From Gigaspora rosea (Eukaryota; Glomeromycota; Glomeromycetes; Diversisporales; Gigasporaceae), in assembly GCA_003550325.1 (NCBI GenBank), contig QKWP01000651.1, positions 89,576 through 153,575 of the forward strand: a stretch of 64,000 bases of DNA, in the 5' to 3' direction. Shown piece by piece: positions 1-11,261 of the stretch (its first letter is position 1; each line of letters starts with the position of its first letter). Under the pieces are notes generated by a model. The model was not told where the DNA came from and searched no databases. It saw nothing but the letters and a program-made list of their open reading frames with translations. A program made the position numbers and the translations under genes.

Positions 1-2270
1 TTGTTGGAACTGGAAATAATACAGAATATGGTGTCTATTCTCTCTAGTAAAAGAGGTCGGGAATCTTTGTTGTTATTTTGTTAAGAAATTATTATTTTTT
101 TTAATAATATTAGTATTCTTGTTTATATTCTTGTTATATTCTTGCTATATTTATTGTTATAGGCTGAAACACCAAAAACTCCATTTCAAATTATATGAAT
201 GATCTTGGAAAAAAATTATCTTATTTGTCTGGTGCTATTATTGCAGTATAGTTACTCTTGGACTTATACAAGGACGACAATGGCTGGAAATGTTTACAAT
301 TGGAGGTTATTAAAATTCATTTTATTATAATATTTCAATTCTGATAGTTATATTCAGCATTCTTTTTTTTTTTTTAATAGTCAGTTTGGCCGTGGCGACT
401 ATTCCCGAGGGACTTCCCATTGTCGTAGCTGTTACTTTGGGTCTGGTGTTTTACGAATGGCTAAAAATATGCTATTACCAAAAAGTTACCTTCTGTTGAA
501 ACTTTGGGTTCTGTAAATGTGATTTGTATAGATAAAACTGGCAAGTTTAAACTTTTTTTTATCTAATCTGTTTTTATTTTTTATTTATTTATTTATTAAC
601 AACCCTGCTTTTGTAATTATTTAGGTACATTGACTGAAAATATTATGACTGTCACAAAGATATTTACATTGGATGAAGAAAACACTTTTGATTTAGAACA
701 TGGTTTACAGCAGCTGGTTTACCTCCTAAAACAAGTATTGCAATGCGAGAAGTTCTTAAAATTGGTTTGTAGTATTATACATGTTGGTCTTTATCGATTT
801 TTTCGTTTGTAATTTATATCAAATTAATTCTTCTGATTATTATTATATATAGGAGGAATTTGTAACAATGCACATATTGATGAAGATGGAAAAAAATTTG
901 GGCAGGCGACTTAAGTTGCGTTGCTTGATTGTCTAATATGGAAGATGAAATAATGGTATATTATTTTTATCATTGATTATCATATTGTTTATCATAATGT
1001 TTACGAATATTAATTAATTAATTTATTTATTGTTACATATAATATAGGGATATGAACGAGTTTCTGAAATTCCCTTTAATTCTGATCAAAAATGGATGTC
1101 TGTAAATTGTCGACGAAAGAATAATAATTCTTCGAAAGAGATTATATATTTAAAAGGCTCAATAGAAGTTGTATTAGGAAAATGTACATCATATTTTGTC
1201 TCTGAGACACATAAACCACCATTAGATGTTCCAGCAAAAGAGTCGGTTATGCGACATGTTACTGCAATGTCTTCTCTTGGTCTTCGAGTCCTTGCTATGG
1301 CATCTGGATCTGATAGCAACAAACTTACTTTTGTAGGATGCGTTGCGATGTATGATCCTCCAAGAAAAGGTGATATTTTTAACACTGCTAACTAATAATA
1401 ATGATTTTATGTTATTTTATATATTATTATTTTATATCATATATTATATAGACAATTTATTTATATGATTTTTAAATAATGTGTGTGTAGGAGTTGAAAA
1501 GGCTATAAGGGATTTGATTGGTGGTGGTGTTCAAGTAGTCATGATAACAGGCGATTCTGGTAATTAACCATTTTTTTTATGATCTTTTTTTTTCTAACTT
1601 TTTTATTTACACATAGCATTACTTTATATTAGATCAAACTGCGCTTTCAATTGCACGAAAGTTAGGCATACCAGTAAATCCATCAAATCATTCTAATTGT
1701 CTAACTGGTGCAGATATTGAAGCAATGTCAAGTGAAGATTTAAGATCAGTTATTGGTTCAATAACTGTATTCGCAAGAACTGCTCCAAAACATAAAATGG
1801 CTATAATACAAGCCTTTCAAGCAAATGGCTCAATTGTAGCCATGACAGTGGACGGTGGTAAGCCTCTTTTTTTTTTTTTTTTGACATTTGGATTATGTAT
1901 AATTGATTATTTCATGTTACATTATTTATTTAATAAAGTAAATGATGCGCCGGCATTGAAAATTGCAGATATTGGCATATCTATATCTATGGGTAAAAGT
2001 GGATCAGATGTATCCAGAGAAGCAGACGATATCATTTTAGTTAATGACGAGTTTGTAACTATATTGGATGCTGTAAAAGAAGGTACCAAAGTTATTTAAC
2101 CATTTTTCCAAGCAGTTTTTCAAACCGAAGCACTAGGACTTGATAATCTTTTTGGACTTATAGTTATAACATCATCAGTATTTTGGATTGATGAATTTCG
2201 TAAGCATTATGATAATCAAAAACAAGAGGAAGAAGATTATGGAACAGTTGTTGCTATGGAAATGGCATAA
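1..2270 (+). pseudogene. PMR1: Decayed SPCA/PMR1-type Ca2+/Mn2+ P-type ATPase, copy A
   Basis: An intact relative would pump Ca2+ and Mn2+ into the Golgi. The gene enters from before base 1, starting in the VGTGNNTEYG region. Recognisable exons in order carry the IPEGLP membrane motif (about 381-450), the phosphorylation site CIDKTGTLT split by an intron at 541-624, CNNAHIDEDG (about 855-890), the nucleotide-binding domain (about 1050-1369), MITGDS (1491-1559), and the hinge segment with VNDAPALK (1939-2090). The last exon resembles the SPCA C-terminus (FQTEALGLD, FWIDEFRK) and stops at 2268-2270. Damage: frameshifts near 200, 267, 450 and 700, an in-frame TAA at 912-914, TGDG changed to TVDG at the hinge, and loss of the exons for the middle membrane helices. 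Intron sequence after GTACCAAAG (about 2092) runs straight into the final exon; copy B keeps about 700 bp there. Clearly non-functional. Confidence 0.88.
541..624 (+). other. GC-AG intron inside the DKTG codon region
   Basis: The exon ends GATAAAACTG, the intron begins GCAAGT and ends TTTAG, and the next exon starts GTACATTG. Splicing here gives DKTGTLTE in frame, the invariant P-type ATPase phosphorylation motif. The donor is GC rather than GT but keeps the AAGT extension typical of functional GC-AG introns. Because the gene is a pseudogene, the GC could also be a decayed GT. Confidence 0.7.
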
Positions 2271-5200
2271 CGTTTTTTATAACGTTTTTTATAAGAATTA
2301 TTATTATTATCTAAATAAAGTTTGGGTATGGTGTAGAATTTTTTTCTTTTTATTGTAATATATATATATATACAATTTGTCGACAAATTAGACATTTATT
2401 TTTTTTGAAAGCAAATAGATTAATTCATTAGATATGAATACTGTAATTATAATTTATACATATTGATATGAATAATTATAATTTTCATACGTACTAAATT
2501 TTTACCATTACATGTAATACAATACAATTACTTTCGACTATTGAAAATAAATATCTCGTAAAAGTTTGAAACTTTTATATATTTTTTAAAGACTTGGTAA
2601 ATCATTAATGAAAAATATTCTTAAACCGTTTGAAATTGATTCTTTCCTCCTCAAATCAAGGGAAATAAATTTAACTTGATGGAAACATTTAAGTGTGTCA
2701 ATTTTGTTTATCGATAATGGATACTTAATACGTAATATTCGCGTAATTCAAAAATTTTTATTAGTAAAAAAATATTAAATGAGTGTCATTTCAATTTATA
2801 ACAAATCATTATCTCTGGCATGGCCAAATTTGCAATTGATCGAGAATCCAAAGAGATAGCTCAACTAACTTTGTCATTCTCGACGTTAACGATACTAAAA
2901 GTTTTATGGAAAAATAAAAAATAGCATATGCTTGCTATTATATCTCTTAGCCTTTACTCATATGACAACAAATTCAACTATTCAACTATTCCATCAATAT
3001 TTTCTTAATCGAAGATCTAATCCTTTTTTTATTAATTTTTGACGATGATATTTGAGTAAATAGAATAATAAGAACTGTTCAAATATCAATTACAATATAA
3101 ATGTGCACGTTACAAATCACTAGTTAATCACATCGAAGATAATGCTTGAGAAAACTTCAATTACGTCATTATTTGCTTATTTAAGTCAACATAAGTGAAA
3201 TTCACTTTTGGAGATCGTAATTCGCGTTTTATTACCGTATGTTTTTTTTTTATCTATAAGCGGAATTTCACTCTCATGTGATGATCATAGTAGATTTTCA
3301 GGTTTCACCCTCGTAATATAATTGAGTTATGCAATCATTAGCTAATCACATCAAGAATGAAGTTTGATAACGCTCTTATACGTATTCTGGAATTTCGGTA
3401 CGCTTTTTTTTTCCCGTGTTTCAATTTCAAACGTCCTTATGAAATCCTACATTAACTTTAAATGGAGAACAAAATCAAAATTATACAATTATGAAATAAG
3501 GAAATACTCCTAATTCTAAACCAGTTAAGTCTTCAATTTGTCAATAATTAATTACAGTAAAATAATTTAATGCAATTAGTAAAATTATTGCTTGATTTGT
3601 GAAGTATATTTGAATTACGCGAAATTTTATTTATCAACAATTTTTTTTTTATCAGTGTGATTAACAAAAAATCGATTGTTAAATTTAATAATCCACAATC
3701 TCACGAATATGGAAAGTTTTTTTTTTAATTGCACAATTTGATCATATAAAATATACAGTATATTCGGTTATGCGGTTATATAAATGTTACTTTGTCGTGA
3801 AATCTGCTGAAACCCATTGACTAATCTCCCAAACTCTAACCAATCAGATGTCTTAATTTCATAATCATCGATCATCCGCAATAATACCCGGCTAAAATTT
3901 TTTCAACGGCAATTTGAAAAAGTAAATCAAAAATGTGTGATTAAGGGAGAAGATATCTGATTTCTTTTCTTTTATTTGATTGATAATTCATTAACAATAT
4001 TCTTTAAGTCACATTGAGGATCCATACTGAAAAAACTTGGAACCGACCCGAAAGACCCCAAAATGTGCATTATTTGATTTCGGTTTGGATCCAAATAAGT
4101 TCAAAACTCGTATTCGAATTGGAGGTCGGTTCCTGGTCGGCTCCATTCTTCGGTTCGGCTCTGCGGAACACTATTTATAATGCTGGTCAAGATTGTTATA
4201 ATACAGGCCAAAATTGGCATAGTGCAGGCCAAGGGTCATTCTAAGATACAAGAAGGTTTATTATTGAAAATATAACTTATAGTTCTTTCCCAACATTTGC
4301 AAAAATGTCCACATCAGTAACTTTTCCCACAATTTTGGTATTTGAAGATTTAGCTATTCTGAAAATACATCTTATTTTTTTTTTTAAAAAAACCCCCTTT
4401 CTAGGAGGGACGCGTAATTAAAAATTACATCTTAATAAGCAAATAAATGGCAATAAAAAACCATTTAATATAAAAATGAACGGTTCTTGCACAATTTCCA
4501 GTTAATAAATATTTAAATCTCATAGTTTCAAATTATATGTAACATTCCTGTAGAAGAGATTTGTTTAAAACCTTATATAATGTTGTGGTTTTCATAATTG
4601 AATCGTCTCAATTTATTGGCTGTTATCAGTTTGTGAATTTAATATCATAAAATGTAAATGGTTAATTTAGATACCCAGATAGAATTAAAGATGAACTATC
4701 AAACGTTGATCCACAATTGATACTATTTTATCATGTACCGGTATCTCACTTTGGTGATTAAAATAATCCTAATAAAGTGAATTTAAACGTTATAATTATA
4801 TTTATAATTCTTTCCAATGATAGTTTTGGGACTAAAAATTAAATTAAATTAGCATTGGCGAAATTATCATTAAAAAACTTTTCCCCATTCATCATAAGTT
4901 CCGTCGACGAATAATCATTGTTTGCCTCAATGAGTGCCAATAAAAATTTATCACCATTTTCTTTTATTTATTCATTCATATTTTTTACGATATCAGGATC
5001 TCTTTTAATAAAATATATAATTACTGTAATCATTTGATTTTAAAATATGGTCACATATTAAAAGAGATCCGAATTCAGTATTATTTTCTATTGGACCAAA
5101 ACAAATGCTAGGGGGACTTTAATTCCTGAACACTTGGTTTTACTAGTCTTTGCTAGTAAAACTTATCTGTTATATTAAATAATGTATTAATGTATAAATG

Positions 5201-5798
5201 CATTAATTGGCTTTCCGAATATTTAATAGCAATAGAATTAATAGAGTGAATGGGAGAAATAATTTTGGAATCAAGTTTTAAATTCACTAAAAATCTTAAT
5301 TTTGTTCTTAAGAATTTACTGAGGTTTTTGAAACTACGTACTGTACTACCATTTTTATCAATATATGTACGTATTAACGTTAGATAATTTTGTTTAGAGC
5401 GAAAAATAGCGATCAGTCAAAGTCGGATTAAATATTTTCGACCCGAGTTTAACTTGATAATTTATACTTTTAAATTGGAAATTATCTTAGATATAAGTAT
5501 TTAAATCGGACATCTCGGATCTATTCATGATTTGAGTTCTTTATTTTCTACGCCAGAACAAAGCTCATTTCATAAATAGACAATAATGTTAAAACCAACC
5601 AAATCAATTCGTAATTAAATTTTTAGAAAAGTTAAGTTCTACTTATAACAATATCATCTTAAAATATGAAATTTTTTTTATATAATAATAATTACAAGAA
5701 CTTGCAAATTAAACTTTTGTTTACTAAAAATATTAGTAGATAAAAACTATGGCTTCAAAATATATTAAAATTTTATCGTATACTTGCATTTAAACGAT
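2271..5798. other. Spacer between ATPase relic A and kinase A, shared with unit B
   Basis: I see no convincing gene in this stretch. It aligns by eye with 14337-18441 along most of its length, for example the TGATGATCAT palindrome near 3280, the GACCCGA-rich block near 4010-4170 and the TTTTACTAGT/ACTAGTAAAA hairpin near 5140. The small plus-strand reading frame at 4014-4244 lies in the GACCCGA-rich block and is interrupted in the unit B copy. The last 900 bases recur, with gaps, downstream of all the kinase copies. Confidence 0.7.
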
Positions 5799-7142
5799 TT
5801 ATTTACCTTGTTTCTGCCAATTCGTTATTTGTAAATCTTCAAAATTCAAATTATTCAAATCACTATCTGTTAAACAAATTATAATTAATAAAGAATAAAA
5901 TTCATTTACTTTATATAATAAATGTAAATTACCTTGATAAAAGGACGTAGTAAATTCAATAAGTTTGCTTTTATAACTACCATTAGAACCATCAGAACCA
6001 TCAGAACTATCAAAATATAATTGTATATGTATACTTTTGTTTTTTAATATTTCATCTGATTTAGTTAATTCCAATAAAATATTTTTGTCATTTTGCCATT
6101 CTACAAGAATTTCAATAATTTTTTTTTGCGCTGATGGACGTTTTATCGGATCCCTTTCCCAACATTTTTTCATTAAATTAATATAGCATTGTGGTGTGTC
6201 CTCTATAATTTTTGGTCGTAAATTTTCTCGACATATTTTGATTTGAAGCTGTATTACAATTTCTTGATTATAACTCACGGATTTACCATATAAAATTTCC
6301 CACATAATTATTCCAAATGAATAAATATCTGATGCTGTTGTATATTGTTCCCCATCTAAAACCTCTGGTGCTATATATGGTAAAATACCAAAAACTCCAC
6401 GTCTTTCCGCATTTAATGTTTTAGTGATTGTTATTAAAGTCCCAAGTCTGCAACGTAAGCACTATGTAAATTGTCTTGCAGAATATTACCACTATGCAAA
6501 TCTCGATGAATAAGTCCTTGAGAATGAATCATTTGAAGATCAGAAATAATACAATGTAATAAAGTTAATTTCCATCCAATTCATTTTTGACACAGAGCAA
6601 AGATTTTTACGTAAGGATCCTATTGCTGCATATTCCAAGACAAGAATATAATCTTCAGAAGATTCATCTTTTGATATTCCGTAACACTTTAAAAATGATG
6701 GATGCTTAGATCCAATAATACAGTATGCCTTTAACTTTAATATTAAACCAAACTATATATTTAATTAGTAAATATTATGAAAAATTATAATCATAAAATT
6801 AAAATTACCTCTTGTATAAATCCTTCATCACAAGATCTCGATCCATGCAGCAATTTAAGTGCAAAATTTCTGCAATAGCTTGTTCTTTTATCCTCACACT
6901 TAGCAAAAAATACTGTTGCAAATCCACCTTGTCCTATTTTTTTGGAAACAATAAGTTCTTTAAAAGGAATCCAAGATAATGGATACTCTTCTTCAACTAA
7001 TAATTTTTTTGCATCATCATCAATATTAGATTATTATTTGTCCGTTCATTTGTGGCTAAAAAAAGTTAATTAATAAATTTAAATTTATGTATCTCAAATA
7101 TAAATGTAATAATTATTATTGTTATTTTAAATTACCCATCAT
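5799..7142 (-). pseudogene. TKL-type protein kinase, unit A, broken
   Basis: The layout matches the intact copies in units B and D: a 7-nt first exon ATGATGG (7142-7136), a second exon with the glycine-rich loop, a third with the catalytic core, and a short last exon after TTTAACAG. It keeps the HRDLHSGN region, the WEILYGKS segment and the C-lobe motif CWERDPIKRPSAQ. One-base deletions break the frame early in exon 2 (near 7028), at the DLGLS segment (near 6445) and near 6570. One extra lysine codon sits after PSAQK. The normal stop region is deleted, so the last exon runs on to a later TAA at 5799. The serine/glycine/aspartate spacer near 5990 has fewer repeats than in unit C. Almost certainly a pseudogene unless these are assembly errors. 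Confidence 0.85.
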
Positions 7143-7227
7143 TTTATTTCCCCTGATTATCATTAAAAAAAAGTATATTGTAAAAAATTATAGTTACGAT
7201 AAAAAAACATGAAAATAAATATATTAT

Positions 7228-8019
7228 TTACATTTGATACCAATAATTAGCCTTTTGTAAATCTCTTGATGTTCCAATTCCATTTCGATACAATAAGCAA
7301 CTTGAAATATTCCGGTAATATGCCTCATCTCGGCGGATTTTTTGATAATATATGAATGCCTTATGTTCATCCTTTTCAATCCCAATTCCATGCTGATAGC
7401 AATAACCAACTTGAAATATTCCACCGTCATATCCCATCTCAGCAGATTTTTGATAATGAATGAATCCTTTATGTTCATCCTTTTCAATTCCTATTCCATC
7501 TTGGTAACAACGTCCAAGGTCATAAATTGCAGATTTTTGAATATGAATAAATGCTTTATGTTCATCCTTTTCAATTCCTATTCCATCTTGGTAACAACGT
7601 CCAAGGTTATATATTGCATCAGCATTTCCCATCTCGGCAGATTTTTGATAATGAATGAATGCTTTATGTTCATCCTTCTCAATTCCTATTCCAATATGAA
7701 AACAATTTCCAATTTGATTTATTGCAGTAGCATATCCCATCTCGGCAGATTTTTGATAATGAATGAATGCCTTATGTTCATACTTTTCAATTCCTATTCC
7801 ATCTTGGTAACAAAGTCCAAGGTTATATATTGCAGCATTTCCCATCCAAGCAGATATTAGTTAATGAATGTTCATCCTTTTCAATTCCTATTCCGTGTCG
7901 ATAACAATATCCAAGGTCATTTATTGCATCAGCATTTCCCATCTCGGCAGATTTTTGATAATGAATGAATGCTTTATGTTCATCCTTTTCAATTCCTATT
8001 CCATCTTGGTAACAACGTC
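7228..8019 (-). pseudogene. Sel1-like repeat (SLR) protein, unit A, 5'-truncated
   Basis: About seven 36-residue Sel1-like repeats of the form LGRCYQDGIGIEKDEHKAF followed by IHYQKSAEMGN. SLR domains are helical TPR-like protein-binding scaffolds. The 5' end is missing: homology stops at 8019, inside the codons for GRCYQ, where a TIR element begins. A deletion near 7865 removes part of one repeat and shifts the frame. An in-frame deletion near 7530 shortens another repeat (KSAIYDLG). An extra T near 7340 and a missing base near 7290 scramble about 14 residues before the conserved C-terminus TSRDLQKANYWYQM. The kinase copy starts 85 bases downstream on the same strand. Confidence 0.88.
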
Positions 8020-8285
8020 AGTCGATCATTATTTATCGACTTGACTAAGTCGACATTTAAAACCGAAGTTGATCATCTTTGATTTTGTCTTGTATTTTCC
8101 GTTCGTTGAATTTCTTTTTTGGACTTTTTGGAGAAAGGATAATGTAAACTACCAAATCGGCCTAAATTTGATAGGTTACTGTAATTTTTAATATAGCCTA
8201 ACATAAAGTCGGCTAAGCCGATTTTTTGAAAAATCGGCTGACTATGCCCGGCTAAGTCGATAAAATCGACTAATGCAAATCGACT
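8020..8285. mobile_element. Short TIR element (MITE), AGTCGAT family
   Basis: The 266-bp segment starts AGTCGATCATTATTTATCGA, and the reverse complement of its end reads AGTCGATTTGCATTAGTCGA. It is rich in GGCTAAGCC palindromes. Its internal sequence (TAGCCTAACATAAAGTC) resembles, in reverse, the 268-bp element at 39571-39838. No target duplication is visible; its left end coincides with the truncation of SLR copy A. Confidence 0.6.
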
Positions 8286-8355
8286 ACAAACACTACAATT
8301 TTTTAACGTTCGTGTTCTAAAAATAGATTTACAACAAAAGATTGACGGTTCATAT

Positions 8356-9683
8356 TAATGATGCCTGACGATTGACGAAACCCTCGTCACTGACGATTGA
8401 CGAAACCATTTCGTCAAGTGACTTCTAAATGACGAATTGACGATTGACGAAACCTATGGCGATTGACGAAACCTATGACGATTGACGAAACCTATGACGA
8501 TTGACGAAACCTAAGCAATTTCTGGGCTGAAGATCACTTCCGATCTCAAAAGTTTACATCGGAACCAATAGAATTACAGGATTTTGTGTAACAAACCAAA
8601 TGTAAAAACAAAAAAACGCGAAATTTTATTACAGCTGTTTTGAAAATAGTAGGTCACGTGATGAATTTTGTGATTGTAAAAAAGAAATACCGATTGTTGT
8701 GACAATTGTTTTGAAAATATTCACGGCACAGTAAAATCGCGAAAAAAATATGAAGTTCGATAATAAAATTTTCGGCCCAGAACAAAATATAACGCGATTA
8801 ATACTACTGTATAAATGATAAAATATTTAAATAAAGATGTATTAAAGGATTAAAATTAATTTATAAATTAAAAAAAATTTTCATTCCTCCAAAATTTTTA
8901 AACTTTGAGTGACGATATTTTGGCAGCTACTAAATCAATTTTAATAACTTTTTTTATTTAAATTCTACAAATTCGTAGAATTTAAATAAAAAAATTATAT
9001 CGAAGTTAGCTTGATGGTTGTCGAGATACTATTTCTCAAACTTTTAAAAAATTCAAATCAAAATAAAGGCTGCGTTTGAGATATAGCAACACTGATATTG
9101 GTTACCAGTGGTAATAAATAGTGATATCTCAACATTGATTTGTAGAATTTAAATAAAAAAAGTTATCAAAATTGATTTGATGGTTATCAAGATATCATTG
9201 CTCAAAGTTTAAAAAAAATTATGACGCAGACAACCACCAAGCCAAATTCGATGGTCTTTTTTTTTTTTTTATTTGCATTTTACGAATCAAATAAAAAAAA
9301 AAGCTCATTAAAATTTCTTTGTGGTTGTCGAGATACCGTTGCTCAAAGTTTTAAAAAATTCAAAACGTCTATCAAAATAAAGGCTACATCAAAATTTTTC
9401 AGACTTTGAACGATGATATCTTGACAATCACTAAGCCAAATTCGATGAATTATTTTTTAATTAAATTCTACAGATTCGTAGAATTCAAAAAAAAATTTAT
9501 CTAAAAAATTTTGGCACGGCTTTTTTCGTCAATCGTCATGGTTTCGTCAATCGTCAGTGGTTTCATCAATCGTCAAAGGTTTTGTCAATCGTCAGAGGTT
9601 TCGTCAATTGCCAGAGGTTTCATTAGACGAAACTATGACGAAACCTTTCGTCATTGCAAAAATAGTATTGCCAGGCATCACTA
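8356..9683. mobile_element. 1.3-kb non-autonomous TIR element with subterminal inverted repeat arrays
   Basis: The left end is TAATGATGCCTGACGATTG and the right end, reverse-complemented, TAGTGATGCCTGGCAATAC. Inside each end lie tandem copies of a 19-20 bp motif, GACGATTGACGAAACCTAT: forward at about 8366-8512 and inverted at about 9528-9650. The centre (about 8880-9500) is a degenerate tandem repeat with AATTCTACAAATTCGTAGAATT-like hairpins and the phrase TGGTTGTCGAGATA. No transposase is visible; the plus-strand frame at 9221-9409 is low-complexity. A lone end of the same family lies at 21108-21285. Confidence 0.7.
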
Positions 9684-9761
9684 GTTAATATTCACATGAC
9701 ATTGTTGATTCAGTAATTGGTATCTAAAAATAAACAAAAGTTCAGGAGATTACTGAATTAA

Positions 9762-10015
9762 GGGGATGGCTAAAGCCATGTACCCAAGTGATTTTTTGAA
9801 ATTTTAGTTAAAATTCGCATCAGAGTCTGTTTAGCATTAGGGTCGGGGTTAGGGTTAGAACTAATATAGGTAAAATTACCTTTCTGACATTTTTTATTAA
9901 TGGCTCAAGATAGGTTTAGAATGCTTCTTTGTTTTTTGACTTCTTCGAGCTGATCCGTGTAAACAAAATTTCGCGACTCCGTTTAGTTGATTTACATGAA
10001 AATATCACTTGGGTA
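9762..10015. mobile_element. TIR element remnant of the GGGGATGGCTAAAGCC family
   Basis: The left end GGGGATGGCTAAAGCCATGT matches the element at 24917-25203. The TACCCAAGTGAT segment is mirrored near 10002 as ATCACTTGGGTA. The interior carries a telomere-like GGGTTAGGGTTAG run at about 9848 and the phrase TTTTTATTAATGGCTC, also seen in the other copy. The right terminus is eroded. Confidence 0.55.
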
Positions 10016-11243
10016 TTTTCTCAAAATGGAAAATCCCCGGAGATGGGTTTTCCTAGTCCATTACCCATATAAATTTTGGGGTACATCTAGGAGTATCAAA
10101 AAAGCAAGTGCTGTATTTATTTTTTTACTAAATTTTGCGTGTCCTGATTACCATTTTAGGTATCTGACCTTGACAGTACCTTGACCCATGATACATAATC
10201 TGAGCTTTTCCCACACTATTAAATTCGCATCTTTTTTTTATTCTGTTGACGAAAATTTACTAAGAATTATAAAAAGTTGTTTCCTTCATTTTTTTCTTTT
10301 TCTTTTTTTTTCGTTTTTTTTTCTTTCTTATTTTTCTTTTTTTTGTAATTTGTATTGCTTTTTTCCCTTCATTTTGCTTCCGTTTTCTTCTATTGATTTC
10401 TTTTTACTTTTAACTTCTCAGTCATCGTTCACTGTCATTTCAGTCGAAAAGTTACGGAGTTACAATTACAGAAGTGGTAAATAGCGCTTTGGTTGTTCAT
10501 GACGATTTAGGAATCAAACATACAAACGAAGCTACCGATGACAAATTTCGAATATCGTGAAGAAGTTTATTTGGTAAAAAATTTTTTTACTAGGTATTGT
10601 TGAGTTATTGTATATCCGAAGGTACGCTGCCATACGAGTGTAAAAGGTCTGATCTATCAGTTTGCAGTCTGATTTATCAGTTTCTCGCTCATGGTGAATA
10701 GGATATGCGCTGACTAATAAACCCCGAGATCTTTGGTTGTAGTATATCTGAAGGTACACTGCCATATACCTGATCAGTATAGTGAATAGGATATACCTAA
10801 CCAAATTGAATCCTGGGATCGTATTTAGATTGGTTTTTTATGTTTTTAGTTGTTAATGACGATGATGCAATACTTATTATTTTTGTATTCTTTAGAAATC
10901 AAAAGTATGTATAAAGTTATGACGACGAAAGAAGTTTTATTGAGATTTGCGATCTAGGGACTGGAAAATTTTATTGTCAAATTAATGATTACATGTTTCT
11001 TCCGATGATGACATAATACTCATTATTATTATTATTATTAGTTTAGTATTCATGTTGAATTGAACGTTAAGCACGAGGCTAAGTATTGGTTTGCCATTCG
11101 TTATATCTTTTTGTTTTCTTTTTTTTTACTGGCATTTTTTTTATTTTAGAAGTACGAAAAGATAAACATAAACGTTATGTGAACAAGAAATTAAGTAATT
11201 TCTTGATACAAGGACCAAAAAATGGTAATTTATTCGTGTGAAT
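10016..11243. other. Intergenic stretch without a recognisable gene
   Basis: It contains a T/C-rich low-complexity tract (about 10285-10345), which explains the frame at 10188-10484. A degenerate direct repeat (ATATCCGAAGGTACGCTGCC near 10613, ATATCTGAAGGTACACTGCC near 10743) explains the minus frame at 10532-10804. I see no other structure. Confidence 0.6.
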
Positions 11244-11261
11244 GGTTTTATCTGTTTATTT

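Noticed and set aside
1086..1385. Minus-strand frame opposite the ATPase exon (and 12549-12785)
   Set aside because: Antisense of the recognisable P-type ATPase nucleotide-binding exon.
4014..4244. Plus frame of 76 codons
   Set aside because: It lies in a spacer block repeated at 16600-16840, where the frame is not kept.
7224..7487. Minus frame with KRMNIRHSYIIKK-type sequence (also 34429-34641 and 46684-46896)
   Set aside because: These are out-of-frame readings of the SLR repeats.
8341..8520. CRISPR-like spaced repeat GACGATTGACGAAACC
   Set aside because: The copies are adjacent, degenerate, mirrored at the other end of the same element, and the genome is eukaryotic.
9800..9860. Interstitial telomere scar at GGGTTAGGGTTAG
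   Set aside because: The run is part of a repeated element also found at 24917, so a fusion scar is not needed.
10188..10484. Plus frame rich in Phe and Ser
   Set aside because: It results from a T/C-rich low-complexity tract.
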